From: Leucobacter sp. 7(1)
GTDB lineage: Bacteria; Actinomycetota; Actinomycetes; Actinomycetales; Microbacteriaceae
Assembly (NCBI RefSeq): GCF_900163635.1
Contig: NZ_FUID01000033.1
Location: 1 to 64,000, forward strand
Direction of reading: 5' to 3'
Length of the DNA: 64,000 nt
In this document: positions 27,058-35,923 of the stretch, in pieces
Layout: every line of letters begins with the position of its first letter
Position numbering within the stretch: the stretch's first letter is position 1
The notes under the pieces: generated by a model
Databases searched by the model: none
What the model saw: the letters and a program-made list of their open reading frames with translations, nothing else
What the model was told of the DNA's origin: nothing
Translations under genes and position numbers: made by a program

Positions 27058-28038
27058 TCACGCTGGCTCGCGGCCCCGCTGCTGGGACATGAGCCGGGGG
27101 AGTCCACGCACAAGCACGACCATCGTGAGGAGTTCGATGAGTGTCTGCAGCACGACCGCGAGCGGGGCGATCTCAAACCCGCTGGGAAGCGCCAAAACGA
27201 TGGGCAGTACCACGAGCGAGTTTCGGGTCACCCCGCTGAACACGACCGCTCGCCGCCCGCTCAGATCGAGCCCTGCTGCTCGTGAGACCACGGTGCCCAG
27301 CGGAACCATCAGGACGGCGAAAGCGACATAGATCGGGATCGCAGGGGCCAGCGCCCCGAGGCGACCGCTCACCCCGCCGATCTGCGACGCGACAAGCACC
27401 GCAAGGGTGAGCATCATCACCGGCACCATGCATCGCGACGCGACATCCGACAGGCGCCGCCCCCAGCGCGCCCGCGCGGCGGCGAACTGAGTGAGCGCGG
27501 CCGCACCGAGTGGGATCAGGATCAGCGTGACAAACGCCTCGACAAATGGGGCCGGATCTACCCGGTCCACAAACTCTGACCCCACGAACAACCACAAGTA
27601 CAGCGGCAGCACGAGCATTTGCGCGAGCATCAGGATCGGTGCGGCGGCAACGAGTCGATCTTGCGCGCCTCCCGCGAGCCCGGTGAAGACGATTACGTAG
27701 TCGATGCAGGGGGTGAGGAGCACGCAGAGTACGCCGACGAGCAGCGCCTGATCATGCGCGATCCAGCGCGACAGCACGAACACAACAACCGGCACAATGA
27801 GGAAGTTCAGGGCAAGTACGGCACCGAGGAAGCGCCAATCGCGCAGCGCGATCCCGATCTTGCCGAACGGCACCCCGAGGAATGTGACATACAGCAGCAG
27901 GCCCAGTGCAGGGGTGACCGCGAACCCGGCCGGTTCGGCAATACCAGGGGCGAGGAGCCCCGCTGCCGCTCCCGCGGCCAGAGCGAGCAGGTACAGCGCG
28001 ATCTGCCGCCGCTCCATCCAGTTCACCGCGGCGCTCAT
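27058..28038 (-). CDS. ACR3/bile-acid-symporter superfamily transporter, arsenite pump-like
   Basis: I start at 28038 (MSAAVNWMERRQIALYL). The 326 residues form about ten helices. The segment VLLTPCIDYVIVFTGLAGG contains the conserved cysteine region of ACR3 arsenite pumps, and VVFSGVTRNSLVVLPIVLALP matches the later conserved motif. ACR3 exports arsenite. No arsR or arsC gene is adjacent, so the substrate is inferred from the motif only. Confidence 0.8.
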   Translation of the reverse strand: MSAAVNWMERRQIALYLLALAAGAAAGLLAPGIAEPAGFAVTPALGLLLYVTFLGVPFGKIGIALRDWRFLGAVLALNFLIVPVVVFVLSRWIAHDQALLVGVLCVLLTPCIDYVIVFTGLAGGAQDRLVAAAPILMLAQMLVLPLYLWLFVGSEFVDRVDPAPFVEAFVTLILIPLGAAALTQFAAARARWGRRLSDVASRCMVPVMMLTLAVLVASQIGGVSGRLGALAPAIPIYVAFAVLMVPLGTVVSRAAGLDLSGRRAVVFSGVTRNSLVVLPIVLALPSGFEIAPLAVVLQTLIELLTMVVLVRGLPRLMSQQRGREPA

Positions 28039-28266
28039 GGCTCCAGTATGGCAAGGCGAGGAGAGGGGAGCTGTATCGCGATCAACCCCGGTTTTTCCAG
28101 CAGCCCGGCCCACGGCGATTGCATGCGTATGTGGGGCCTACTTGGCAGTATGGGGGCAGCTTGGAGGCAAATCGTGGTGAAGGGACGTGGTGCGAGGCAG
28201 CCGTGAGACGGTCCGTCAGCACCTCAGCGCGGTGTTGCACTCCGAGAATGGGTAAGCCTCGGGCTG

Positions 28267-28587
28267 ATGCTCGTCCCGCTGGCGCGTGTCGCGGCGGCGC
28301 TCTGTGCCTGGGTCGGCATCCTGGGGACCCGAGAACGGTGGAAGGTGAACCGGCGTTGGCAGCGGGGACTTGTCGGATCGATCGGCGCGACACTCGTGAC
28401 GGTGCTCCTCAGTGCGTGGTCCCTGGCTCATGCGCTCGAGCTGGGCGCACCTCCGAATGTGGGATTGGCGATGTTCGTCACGCTGTGCGCGATGCTCTAC
28501 GGGGTGCTGTGCGCGGCGCTCTCGCCGCGGGACGCCGTGTACTCCTGGGACGAGCCTGAGCCCGAGGGGGAGAAGGACGTGCGGTAG
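28267..28587 (+). CDS. Small hypothetical membrane protein
   Basis: At 106 residues, it has a hydrophobic start, then a helix GLVGSIGATLVTVLLSAWSLAHAL and another GLAMFVTLCAMLYGVLCAAL, ending in an acidic tail (SWDEPEPEGEKDVR). I recognise no family. It lies alone between the divergent ACR3-like gene and the SDR gene. Confidence 0.55.
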   Translation: MLVPLARVAAALCAWVGILGTRERWKVNRRWQRGLVGSIGATLVTVLLSAWSLAHALELGAPPNVGLAMFVTLCAMLYGVLCAALSPRDAVYSWDEPEPEGEKDVR

Positions 28588-28679
28588 GGGTACTGGGCCC
28601 CTGTGGATCTGTGCGGACGCGTCTCCGCACAGAGAAGGTGACGATCCCGGCCACGGCACCGCGTTGTTACGCTGAACCG

Positions 28680-29414
28680 GTGAGCACACGAACAATCCTG
28701 ATCACCGGCGGCACCCGCGGCATCGGCCATGCGTGCGCCCTCGCGCTCGCCGCCGAGGGCTGTGACCTCGTGCTGGGGTATGCGCAGGATGCCGCCGCGG
28801 CCGCGCGGGTCGAAACCGAGGTGCGCGCCGCGGGTGGCAGGTGCCGCACCGTTGCCGCGGATCTCACCACTGACGCGGGCATCGAAACACTGTTCGCGAA
28901 CGCACTCGCGTGGTCCGGTCGGATCGACGGGGTCGTGAACAACGCCGGGGCAACCCTGCATGTCGGCCGGCTCGTGGATACCGCCCCGGAGACGGTGCGG
29001 CGGGTTGTCGAACTCAACCTCACCGCAGCGATTTTGGTGGCGCGACGGGCCCTGCAGATCCTTCCTACCGGGGGCGTCCTGGTGAACATTTCATCCGGTG
29101 CGGCGACGACAGGTTCGCCCGGCGAATACGTGCACTACGCTGCGGCGAAGGCGGGCGTCGACGCGCTCACCAAGGGCCTCGCGATCGAGGCGGCGGATCA
29201 GCGGGTGCGCGTGGTCGGCGTGGCCCCGGGCACCATCGACACGGAGCTCCACGCAGCCGCGGGTGATCCGGATCGCGCGACTCGGGTCGCGGGGCGGCAC
29301 CCGATGGGGCGGGCTGGCGCGCCGAGCGAGGTGGCTGCGGTCGTGGCGTTCGCGCTCTCGGACGCCGCGAGTTATGTCTCAGGCACCACGCTCCGCGTCG
29401 CCGGCGGGGTATAG
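28680..29414 (+). CDS. Short-chain dehydrogenase/reductase (SDR)
   Basis: The GTG start at 28680 gives 244 residues beginning STRTILITGGTRGIGHACA, with the TGxxxGIG cofactor motif at once. NNAG (about 85), the catalytic Ser in LVNISSGAATTGS, and YAAAKAG as the YxxxK pair complete a classical SDR with an intact active site. RPG-like PGTIDTELH follows. It is an NAD(P)H-dependent oxidoreductase of unknown substrate. A hairpin separates it from the convergent LLM fragment. Confidence 0.88.
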   Translation: MSTRTILITGGTRGIGHACALALAAEGCDLVLGYAQDAAAAARVETEVRAAGGRCRTVAADLTTDAGIETLFANALAWSGRIDGVVNNAGATLHVGRLVDTAPETVRRVVELNLTAAILVARRALQILPTGGVLVNISSGAATTGSPGEYVHYAAAKAGVDALTKGLAIEAADQRVRVVGVAPGTIDTELHAAAGDPDRATRVAGRHPMGRAGAPSEVAAVVAFALSDAASYVSGTTLRVAGGV

Positions 29415-29427
29415 CGCACACGGCAAA

Positions 29428-29453
29428 GCGCGGCGGAGTTGCCTCCGCCGCGC
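29428..29453 (+). terminator. Hairpin between SDR and LLM genes
   Basis: Perfect 10-bp stem GCGCGGCGGA with loop GTTGCC, placed between two convergent stop codons. Confidence 0.65.
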
Positions 29454-29465
29454 CCTGGCGACCGC

Positions 29466-30272
29466 TTAGATCGCGTCCCCGACCACGGGTCCCTCCGTGT
29501 TCGGCTTCCAGCCGAGCGCCGGGGCGACGTGCTCCGCGAAGGCCTGCATGACGTGCAGGTTGTACTCCGGGCCGAGCTGGTTCGGGATCGTCAGCATAAG
29601 CGTGTCCGCCGCCATCACTGCATCGTCCGCGAGGAGCTGTTCGATGAGCTTGTCCGGGGTGTCCGCGTAGGTCTTGCCAAACGTGGAGCGCATCCCGTCG
29701 ATGATGCCGACCTGATCCTGGCCGTCCCGCCCGCGCAGCCCGAAGTACATTTCGTCCTGCTCGCTCACGATCGGGAACACGCTGCGGCTCACCGAAACAC
29801 GCGGCGATCCGGTGTGGCCCGCAGCCTTGTATGCGGCGCGAAAGCGGTCGATCTGATCCTTCTGGAGCACGTGCAGTGGCTCGCCGGTGGCCTCGGTGAG
29901 GAGCGTTGAGCTCATCAGGTTCAAGCCCTGGCGGCCGACCTGCTCGGCCGAGTCGCGCGATCCGGCACCCCACCAGATGTGGTCGCGAAGCGTGGGGGAC
30001 TGGGGCTCGATGGCGAGGCGTCCCGGCGGGGCCATCTGGGGGTCGGACTCCACGAGGGCCTCGCCCTCAACGGCCTGCATGAACAGCTCGAACTTGTCGC
30101 GGGCAATGTCGGCGCCGCGCGGATCCTCGGATCCGGTGTAGCCGAACGCTTCGTAGCCACGGAGCGCGGTTTCGGGGGATCCCCGGCTCACGCCGAGGGC
30201 GAGTCGTCCGTCGGCGATGTAGTCGAGCGCGGCCGCTTCTTCGGCGAGGTAGAGCGGGTTTTCGTAGCGCAT
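29466..30272 (-). pseudogene. LLM class flavin-dependent oxidoreductase, C-terminal part split by the mobile element
   Basis: The frame runs from the junction codons MRY (30272-30264) through ENPLYLAEEAAALDYIADGRLALGVSRGSPE to VVGDAI at 29466, about 268 residues of a luciferase-like monooxygenase. The N-terminal third is at 57983-58234 in the same orientation. Joined at the shared GTAGCGCAT, the two give one continuous protein (GTGVIDMRYENPLYL) of about 349 residues, the normal family length. The frame stays open into the element up to 30458, so a chimeric product is possible, but it would lack the first beta strands of the TIM barrel and is unlikely to be active. Confidence 0.9.
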
Positions 30273-30289
30273 ATTGGGGTTGTGACACC
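30264..30289. other. attL junction: core plus element-side att arm
   Basis: Core GTAGCGCAT (30264-30272), then ATT, then the arm GGGGTTGTGACACC (30276-30289). The arm is an imperfect inverted copy (11 of 14) of the arm at the other end of the element. Confidence 0.8.
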
Positions 30290-30302
30290 CGTGCAATATG
30301 CT
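30274..30302 (+). promoter_or_regulatory. Integrase promoter inside the left end
   Basis: TTGGGG (30274-30279), 17-bp spacer, TATGCT (30297-30302). The start codon at 30310 falls at the expected transcription start, giving a leaderless mRNA. The -35 region overlaps the att arm, so integrase binding could repress its own gene. Confidence 0.5.
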
Positions 30303-30309
30303 GTCTGAC

Positions 30310-31746
30310 ATGGTCGAACTGGTATCCCTGCGCAAGACGAACGAGATCGCGGCGTACGTCCGCGCCTCCATGGACCGCAAGGGCGACCGATGGACTGTCG
30401 ACACCCAGCTGAAGAAGATCAGGGCGCTGTCCGAAGCCAAGGACTGGGTAGTCGTCAACGTCTACGAGGACAACGCCGTCTCGGCGACAAAGAAGCGCCG
30501 TGCTGACACGCAGTGGGCGCAGATGCTCGAGGATGCCAAGGCCGGCAAGTTCTCGATGGTGGTCGCCGTTGACATCGACCGCCTCCTGCGCAGCACCAAG
30601 GACCTGAACACCCTGATCGACCTGGGTCTGCGCGTCGTCACCGTGGACGGCGAGATCGACCTCTCCACCGCCGACGGCGAGTTCAGGGCGACGATGCTCG
30701 CCGCACTGGCCCGATTCGAAGCACGGCGCAAGGCCGAGCGACAGATCCGGTCGAACGAGCGCCGGAGGGCCGAGGGCATCCCTGCATCCACCTGGAAGGC
30801 GTTCGGCTGGACACGGGATGGCAAATTGATCCCGGAGGAAGCAGCCGCCGTCCGACAGGCTTTCGACTCGTTCCTCGGCGAGCCATCGCTGTCGATCCGG
30901 CGCATCCGAGAGGATCTGAACAAGGCTGGCCACCAGACCGCTCGCGGCTCCGAGTTCTCTGTTGACGCTGTGCGCTACCTGCTGGCCAACCCGCTCTACG
31001 CTGGCTACATCAAGCACTACTCCTCAGGAGAGCTGTACCCCGTGCAGGGCGACAAGTTCCCGCCCATCGTCGGAGAACAGACCTGGCGGGCCGCAGTGGC
31101 GAAGCTGGAGGACAACGTGAGGCGTGCTGCGAAGCAGGGCAACCAGCCGAAGTACCTCCTGTCCACGATTGGCCTGTGCGGCAAGTGCGGTGCGACGCTG
31201 GTCGCCGGGCGCAACGGCCATGGCGTGCCGACCTACAAGTGCGGCGAGCACTTCCACCTGTCCCGCCAGCGCGAGCTCGTCGATGTCATGGTTACCGAGG
31301 CTGTGCTTACCCGCCTGTCCTCCATGGATGTCCACGACCTGGTAATGCCGCAGGAGGACCAAGGCCCGGACCGCGACGAGCTGCTGACCGAGCGCAACGC
31401 CCTGGTCGAGCGCGTGAAGGAGCTGAGCCCGCTCCTGCTCGACGTGCACCAGCCCGTCGTGGAAATCACCACGGCCATCCGGCTGGGCAAAGCCCGCATT
31501 GACGAGATCGACGCGCACCTGCTCGATCGATCCGTGTCGGCCGCTGCAAAGCTACTGGCAGAAGTCGGCGAGTCGATGGGCACTGCAGAGCAACGCGCTG
31601 TCGTGGAGTCGAAATGGGAGGCGCTGGACGTCGATCGCCGCCGCATGCTCGTGGACGAGCTGGTGACCGTGACCATCGATCCGATCAAGCCTGGCCACGT
31701 GAAGTTCGACCCCGACCTCATTCGAATCGAACCACGTCGCGCCTGA
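30310..31746 (+). CDS. int: Large serine recombinase (integrase)
   Basis: The 478-residue protein catalyses site-specific integration and, with a directionality factor, excision. The catalytic serine is in YVRASMD (Ser20), followed by VDTQLKKI, VVAVDIDRLLRS and the ARFEARRKAERQIRSNERRR helix E. The recombinase domain has GWTRDGKL and YVKHY-type GYIKHYSSGELY. A zinc ribbon follows (LCGKCGATLVAG...YKCGEHF), then a coiled C-terminal region. I prefer ATG 30310 to 30298 because 30298 lies within the -10. It sits 38 bases from attL, the usual place for phage-type serine integrases. The excision factor is not identified. Confidence 0.93.
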   Translation: MVELVSLRKTNEIAAYVRASMDRKGDRWTVDTQLKKIRALSEAKDWVVVNVYEDNAVSATKKRRADTQWAQMLEDAKAGKFSMVVAVDIDRLLRSTKDLNTLIDLGLRVVTVDGEIDLSTADGEFRATMLAALARFEARRKAERQIRSNERRRAEGIPASTWKAFGWTRDGKLIPEEAAAVRQAFDSFLGEPSLSIRRIREDLNKAGHQTARGSEFSVDAVRYLLANPLYAGYIKHYSSGELYPVQGDKFPPIVGEQTWRAAVAKLEDNVRRAAKQGNQPKYLLSTIGLCGKCGATLVAGRNGHGVPTYKCGEHFHLSRQRELVDVMVTEAVLTRLSSMDVHDLVMPQEDQGPDRDELLTERNALVERVKELSPLLLDVHQPVVEITTAIRLGKARIDEIDAHLLDRSVSAAAKLLAEVGESMGTAEQRAVVESKWEALDVDRRRMLVDELVTVTIDPIKPGHVKFDPDLIRIEPRRA

Positions 31747-31933
31747 TCTGGCTTTGCTCACAGTGAAATGGCTTTGTCCTAGTCAGACCGCTATGGCAGG
31801 ATCATTTCTGCACGATCCCACCGGGGGCCAGACTTAGAAGCTGGCGGTACTGCTCCCGGATGATTAGCCGGTAAAAAAGGGCCCAACGACAGTGGCGGGG
31901 AACCGGAAGTTTACTCATGCCTGAGGACTTCCA

Positions 31934-32125
31934 ATGCCTGTCGTTACCGACACTCCCCGCACCACCGCGCCCGACCGTCCTACCTCGAAGCCCGACCGCC
32001 ACGCCGCGGCCCTCGAAGCCGCCCGCGCCGCAGGCCGCCTGGCCGGTGAGCGCCTGAACCGCACTTCCCTGGATCCGCGCCAGCGTGCCACGGTAGCTGC
32101 CGTGATGGGCGATGGTCCCTACTGA
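31934..32125 (+). CDS. Small hypothetical protein
   Basis: A 63-residue protein, basic and Ala/Arg rich (AALEAARAAGRLAGERLNRTSLDPRQRATVAAVMGDGPY). I recognise no family. It lies between the integrase and the restriction-modification operon and could be a candidate recombination directionality factor by size and place only; nothing in its sequence proves this. Confidence 0.45.
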   Translation: MPVVTDTPRTTAPDRPTSKPDRHAAALEAARAAGRLAGERLNRTSLDPRQRATVAAVMGDGPY

Positions 32126-32180
32126 CAAGCCCTACATACCAGGATCTACGCGAGCCGGTGGGGCACCGAGCGCGATCTGG

Positions 32181-32220
32181 TGCTAGTCTCGTGTCGACGC
32201 TATTAGGTCGACGATAGGAG
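32181..32220 (+). promoter_or_regulatory. R-M operon leader with two GTCGAC sites
   Basis: An extended -10-like TGCTAGTCT (32181-32189) is followed by GTCGAC at 32193-32198 and again at 32207-32212, 14 bp apart, and by AGGAG before the ATG at 32226. GTCGAC is the known target of XamI, the family of the enzyme encoded downstream, so both sites are potential targets of the operon's own methyltransferase. Confidence 0.5.
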
Positions 32221-32225
32221 CGAGC

Positions 32226-32450
32226 ATGGTCGAGCAGAAGGTGCGCCTGCGCCGCCCCCATAACGAAATCAAGAACGCGATGCGCGAGTTCCTTGCCGAC
32301 AAGAACGGTGAACCAGCATCCATCAGCGAGATCAAAGCCGGCATCCTCGAGGTGGTTGGCGAAGCGCCCGACTCCTCATACCGCAGCGCACTGCAGGACG
32401 AGCGCTACTTTGAGCGCGTCGAGCGCGGGGTGTTCAAACTCCGTGGTTGA
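32226..32450 (+). CDS. Small DNA-binding-like protein leading the R-M operon
   Basis: The 74 residues (MVEQKVRLRRPHNEIKNAMREFLADKNGEPASISEIKAGILEVVGEAPDSSYRSALQD..., ending RVERGVFKLRG) look like a winged helix of the restriction-associated HB1/HARE type. An AGGAG site precedes the start. The stop is 7 bases before the methyltransferase start, so it is likely a controller or accessory protein. It is not a C-protein of the XRE type. Confidence 0.6.
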   Translation: MVEQKVRLRRPHNEIKNAMREFLADKNGEPASISEIKAGILEVVGEAPDSSYRSALQDERYFERVERGVFKLRG

Positions 32451-32457
32451 TTCCCAG

Positions 32458-34116
32458 ATGTCACCAGTGGATGAGAACATGTCGAACATGCGTTCTATCA
32501 CTTCTCTTCCTGACCTCGTCCGACTCTGTGTCGCTCTTGGCGCAGAGAGCATCGGCTCACTCAGCCGTGGCGAGAAGAAGCTCGTGGACCAGAACGCAGG
32601 CTTGGCTCCGGAAGCGGTCACGCAATCACTGGCCGATCAGATCAAGCAGGGCCTTGACCCGTTGGGCGACGCATACACCCAGCTCCTTTCGCCCCAAGAG
32701 CGTCGGCCGCTCGGGCAGACCTACACGCCAGCAGACATCGTCCAGTCAATGGTCTCCTGGGCTACCGACCAGGGCGCACCGGATCGCATTGTCGACCCCG
32801 GTGCGGGATCGGGCCGGTACCTCCTGGCCGCAGCCCGGCAGTTCCCCGATGCACAGGTCATCGGCGCTGACATCGATCCGATGTCGGCGCTCATGCTTCG
32901 TGCGAACATCGCCGCCTCAGACCTTGCGTCACGGGCAAAGGTCGTCGTCGGCGACTACAGGGCGATGAAGCTGCCCAAAATCGCCGGACGTACGCTTTTC
33001 ATCGGCAACCCGCCCTACGTCCGACACCACCAGATCACCTCTGAATGGAAAGGGTGGCTGGCGGCAACGGCCAAGAAGCGCGGATTGAAGGCAAGCGGTC
33101 TGGCCGGCCTGCACGTCCACTTCTTCCTCGCGACCGTAGAACACGGACGTCCTGGCGACTACGGGGCGTTCATCACCAGCGCGGAATGGCTGGACGTCAA
33201 CTACGGCAGTCTGGTCAGGGAGTTGCTGCTTGATGGCCTCGGTGGCGAATCGCTGCACGTACTCGATCCCAAAGCCGCACCCTTCGCCGACGCGACGACC
33301 ACCGGCGCAATCACCTGCTTCAAGCTTGGCGAGAAGCCCGAGTCGATCACCGTTCGCCGCGTTGAAGAGGTCGCCGACCTGGGCCGTCTCGATCTCGGCC
33401 ATTCCATCTCCAGGCAGCGGCTAGCGGAAGCGAACCGCTGGTCTGTCCTCACTCGTGTCACGCCGAAGTTGCCGGAGGGCTACATCGAGCTCGGTGAACT
33501 GTGCCGCGTGCATCGCGGGACTGTGACCGGTGCGAACAAGGTGTGGGTACACCGCCCTGAGGAGATCGACCTTCCCGAAAGTGTGCTGTTCGCATCGGTG
33601 ACCAAGGCGCGAGAGCTGTTCGGCGCAGGCGACCGTCTCTCAGCTGCTGACAGCCTCAAGATCGTTGTCGACTTACCGGTCGATCTCGATGTGCTGGATG
33701 CGGCCGATCGCAAGCTGGTCGATCGATTCCTTCGCGTTGCCAAGAAGCAGAAGGTCCAGGATGGCTACGTCGCATCCAACCGGAAGGCATGGTGGAGCGT
33801 TGGTCTCCGTGAGGCTGCACCTGTCTTGGCTACCTACATGGCCCGCCGTCCGCCGGCATTTGTCCGCAACGACGCCAAGGCCCGGCACATCAACATCGCC
33901 CATGGCTTGTATCCCCGCGAGGGGCTCGACACGACGACACTCGACAATCTAGCGACTCATCTGCGGTCAGCCGTTACCCTGAGTCAGGGACGCGTTTACG
34001 CGGGCGGGCTCACCAAGTTCGAGCCCAAGGAGATGGAACGTCTGCCTATTCCGAGCCTGGAGTCCCTGAGCAGAGGAGATTTCAGTGTCGCAGGTGCCGC
34101 CACCACGTTGGAGTGA
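32458..34116 (+). CDS. N6-adenine DNA methyltransferase of a XamI-type R-M system
   Basis: I start at ATG 32458 (MSPVDENMSNM); the longer frame to 32293 overlaps the upstream gene and is a shadow. The 552 residues include TYTPADIVQSM before motif I (IVDPGAGSGRYLLAAAR), the acidic IGADIDPMSALM, and the catalytic NPPY (LFIGNPPYVRHHQ), which marks adenine-N6 methylation. The C-terminal half is the target-recognition region (YIELGELCRVHRGTVTGANKVW), as in Eco57I-type enzymes. It protects host DNA against the endonuclease encoded next, which starts 32 bases before its end. Confidence 0.88.
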   Translation: MSPVDENMSNMRSITSLPDLVRLCVALGAESIGSLSRGEKKLVDQNAGLAPEAVTQSLADQIKQGLDPLGDAYTQLLSPQERRPLGQTYTPADIVQSMVSWATDQGAPDRIVDPGAGSGRYLLAAARQFPDAQVIGADIDPMSALMLRANIAASDLASRAKVVVGDYRAMKLPKIAGRTLFIGNPPYVRHHQITSEWKGWLAATAKKRGLKASGLAGLHVHFFLATVEHGRPGDYGAFITSAEWLDVNYGSLVRELLLDGLGGESLHVLDPKAAPFADATTTGAITCFKLGEKPESITVRRVEEVADLGRLDLGHSISRQRLAEANRWSVLTRVTPKLPEGYIELGELCRVHRGTVTGANKVWVHRPEEIDLPESVLFASVTKARELFGAGDRLSAADSLKIVVDLPVDLDVLDAADRKLVDRFLRVAKKQKVQDGYVASNRKAWWSVGLREAAPVLATYMARRPPAFVRNDAKARHINIAHGLYPREGLDTTTLDNLATHLRSAVTLSQGRVYAGGLTKFEPKEMERLPIPSLESLSRGDFSVAGAATTLE

Positions 34117-35047
34117 ACCCGATCTTGTCAAGGACGCCGCGGAAGCTGTGCGTCGGTTCCGCGAGATCCGGATGCATGAGCCGCTGGAGCAGTACCTCGA
34201 GCAGTTCGACAGCTTCCGCGGCACCATGGAGGAGCTCATTGAGGGCACTGTTGACCTGACCCAGCTTCGCGACCAGGCCGCGGAACTTCTCGCGGAGCCC
34301 GATGTGCTCACCTCGGCCAGGTACTTGGCTGGACCGCCCATCAGCGCTGACGATTTGAAAGAGCTCGCTGGCGACGTCAGCCTCGCGCCAGGAAGACTCA
34401 GGGCAGATCCCGCGATGGCGCAGCGCGTCATTGACACGATTTTGCTTGGGCTCGATCGTGTGCGTTTTCCGTGGGTCAGCGAGGATCGCGAGCCCACCGA
34501 CGCCGAAAGGGAGATCGCAGTCATCGCCACGGCTGCGATGATCGCGACCCAGAAGGTCCAGACTGCACGGCGCAATGAGGCCAAGGATGAGCAAGAAGAG
34601 GCCGTCGCCGCAATCTTGAACGAGAACGGCTTCACGCAGATCGCCACGCGACCGATCCTGAACATCTCCCATTTCCCCGACGTCGGGGAGTTCTGCCGGG
34701 AATCCGACTTCGGCGGTCGCAAAGCTGATCTTGTCGTGCGTCTGTGGGATGGCCGCGTCATGCCTATCGAGTGCAAGGTCAGCAACTCCTCGACCAATAG
34801 CGTGAAGCGTTTGAACAACGACGCAGCCGTCAAAGCTGGCGTCTGGCTCAGCGAATTCGGTACGGCCACCGTTGTGCCAACCGCTGTGTTGTCAGGTGTG
34901 TTCAAGATCCACAACTTGGAAAATGCGCAAACTCGCGGCCTTTCGCTGTTCTGGGCACATCGCCTTGACGCGATGATCGAGTTCATCGAGTCAACTCGCG
35001 CCCTACCTGAACCAAAGGCTCAGGGCATTGCTCGCAATCCTCGCTGA
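34085..35047 (+). CDS. XamI family type II restriction endonuclease
   Basis: A 320-residue protein starting at GTG 34085 within the methyltransferase gene. GGRKADLVVRLWDGRVMPIECKVSNSSTNSVKRLNNDAAVK holds a PD-(D/E)xK core (Asp in KADLVV and the pair in IECK), and YLAGPPISADDLKELA plus GLDRVRFPWVSEDREPTDAE match XamI-type enzymes as I know them. XamI cuts GTCGAC; whether this enzyme has the same target is inference. Tight coupling to the methyltransferase is normal for type II systems. Confidence 0.85.
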   Translation: MSQVPPPRWSEPDLVKDAAEAVRRFREIRMHEPLEQYLEQFDSFRGTMEELIEGTVDLTQLRDQAAELLAEPDVLTSARYLAGPPISADDLKELAGDVSLAPGRLRADPAMAQRVIDTILLGLDRVRFPWVSEDREPTDAEREIAVIATAAMIATQKVQTARRNEAKDEQEEAVAAILNENGFTQIATRPILNISHFPDVGEFCRESDFGGRKADLVVRLWDGRVMPIECKVSNSSTNSVKRLNNDAAVKAGVWLSEFGTATVVPTAVLSGVFKIHNLENAQTRGLSLFWAHRLDAMIEFIESTRALPEPKAQGIARNPR

Positions 35048-35065
35048 GCAGTAGCCGCGACCCAA

Positions 35066-35398
35066 TCAGCGAGCGGTTGCCTCGTACGCCTGGGCATCGA
35101 GCACTGCATGGCGGGCATGCTCAGCCCGGTCGTCGATGAAGCGCTGGCATGCAGCCCGCATGGCCACGGTGTCCTCGATCTGCAGGATCCCCCAGACCTT
35201 GGCTTTGCCGATGCGGATATGGCGGAGGAAGCCGCCGGGGGTGCTGACCTCGATGTAGACGTCTTCGCGGTCCGAGTCCTCGGTGCGCAACACCAGCTTC
35301 ATCTCCGCTGGGGCATCCTGCGGCATCGGCCTGCAGGCGGCACGCATGGCCGCATGGCCGATGTTCGTCTCGTTGATCGTGAAGAACTCGCCGATCAC
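35066..35398 (-). CDS. Hypothetical protein, third gene of a small minus-strand operon
   Basis: Starts at GTG 35398, which overlaps the stop of the upstream gene (GTGA). The 110 residues (IGEFFTINETNIGHAAMRAACRPMPQDAPAEMKLVLRTEDSDREDVYIEVSTPGG...) look like a small alpha/beta protein with no motif I know. The fold and role are unknown. Confidence 0.55.
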   Translation of the reverse strand: MIGEFFTINETNIGHAAMRAACRPMPQDAPAEMKLVLRTEDSDREDVYIEVSTPGGFLRHIRIGKAKVWGILQIEDTVAMRAACQRFIDDRAEHARHAVLDAQAYEATAR

Positions 35399-35601
35399 TG
35401 CTTCCTCTCCTCCTCGAACGGATCCACGACGCTGTGTACCCCGTGCTCGGGGCAGACGAAAGCGATGCGCACTCCCATGCCATCCGCGCCGGCACTGGTG
35501 TCCGGGTAGCAGTCGCCGCCGCACTCGGAGCACGTCCTGTAGCTCTGGTCTTTGGGCACGGTTGTTTCGCCGTCCAGGTCGCCAATCTCGTCGTAGTCCA
35601 T
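35395..35601 (-). CDS. Small zinc-finger-like hypothetical protein
   Basis: I start at ATG 35601 (MDYDEIGDLDGETTVPKD); a TTG two codons earlier is possible. The 68 residues hold YRTCSECGGDCYPD and AFVCPEHGVHSV, giving CxxC and CxxH pairs that could bind one zinc. Overlap with the next gene at GTGA indicates coupled translation. Confidence 0.6.
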   Translation of the reverse strand: MDYDEIGDLDGETTVPKDQSYRTCSECGGDCYPDTSAGADGMGVRIAFVCPEHGVHSVVDPFEEERKQ

Positions 35602-35614
35602 GGTCAAGCCCGTT

Positions 35615-35794
35615 TCATGGCGTCTCTACGGCGTCAGACTGCACCCTCGGATACTTCGCTGCATACTCCTGCTGGATCTCCAGCGGCAGCGACAGCCACA
35701 TGGTCGCCACGGAGTCCCAGAACGCAGCCCAGCACTCATCCTCGGTGGGCCGCGGACTCGATGCCGCCTTTGCTTCCCCCAGGTTCTTCTCCAT
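35615..35794 (-). CDS. Small hypothetical protein, first gene of the operon
   Basis: A 59-residue protein, MEKNLGEAKAASSPRPTEDE followed by WAAFWDSVATMWLSLPLEIQQEYAAKYPRV. The longer frame to 36160 is non-coding in appearance. The following gene starts about 14 bases after its stop. No family is recognised. Confidence 0.5.
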   Translation of the reverse strand: MEKNLGEAKAASSPRPTEDECWAAFWDSVATMWLSLPLEIQQEYAAKYPRVQSDAVETP

Positions 35795-35923
35795 TCGCTG
35801 ATTGTACTTGGGGGCTACGACGCGCTGCCGTGGAGAAAGCCCTGCTTGAGCCATCGAACCCAGCAAAGCTGTGCCGGGAGATCGCCTGAGAAGAAGATCA
35901 GCGACATCGAACAGGACAGCCCT

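Noticed and set aside
30298-30309. Earlier ATG of the integrase
   Set aside because: It falls within the best -10 hexamer (TATGCT, 30297-30302), so the ATG at 30310 is preferred.
32181-35047. Avoidance of GTCGAC in the element as evidence of the R-M target
   Set aside because: GTCGAC also occurs in the integrase and methyltransferase genes, so there is no visible avoidance to use as support.
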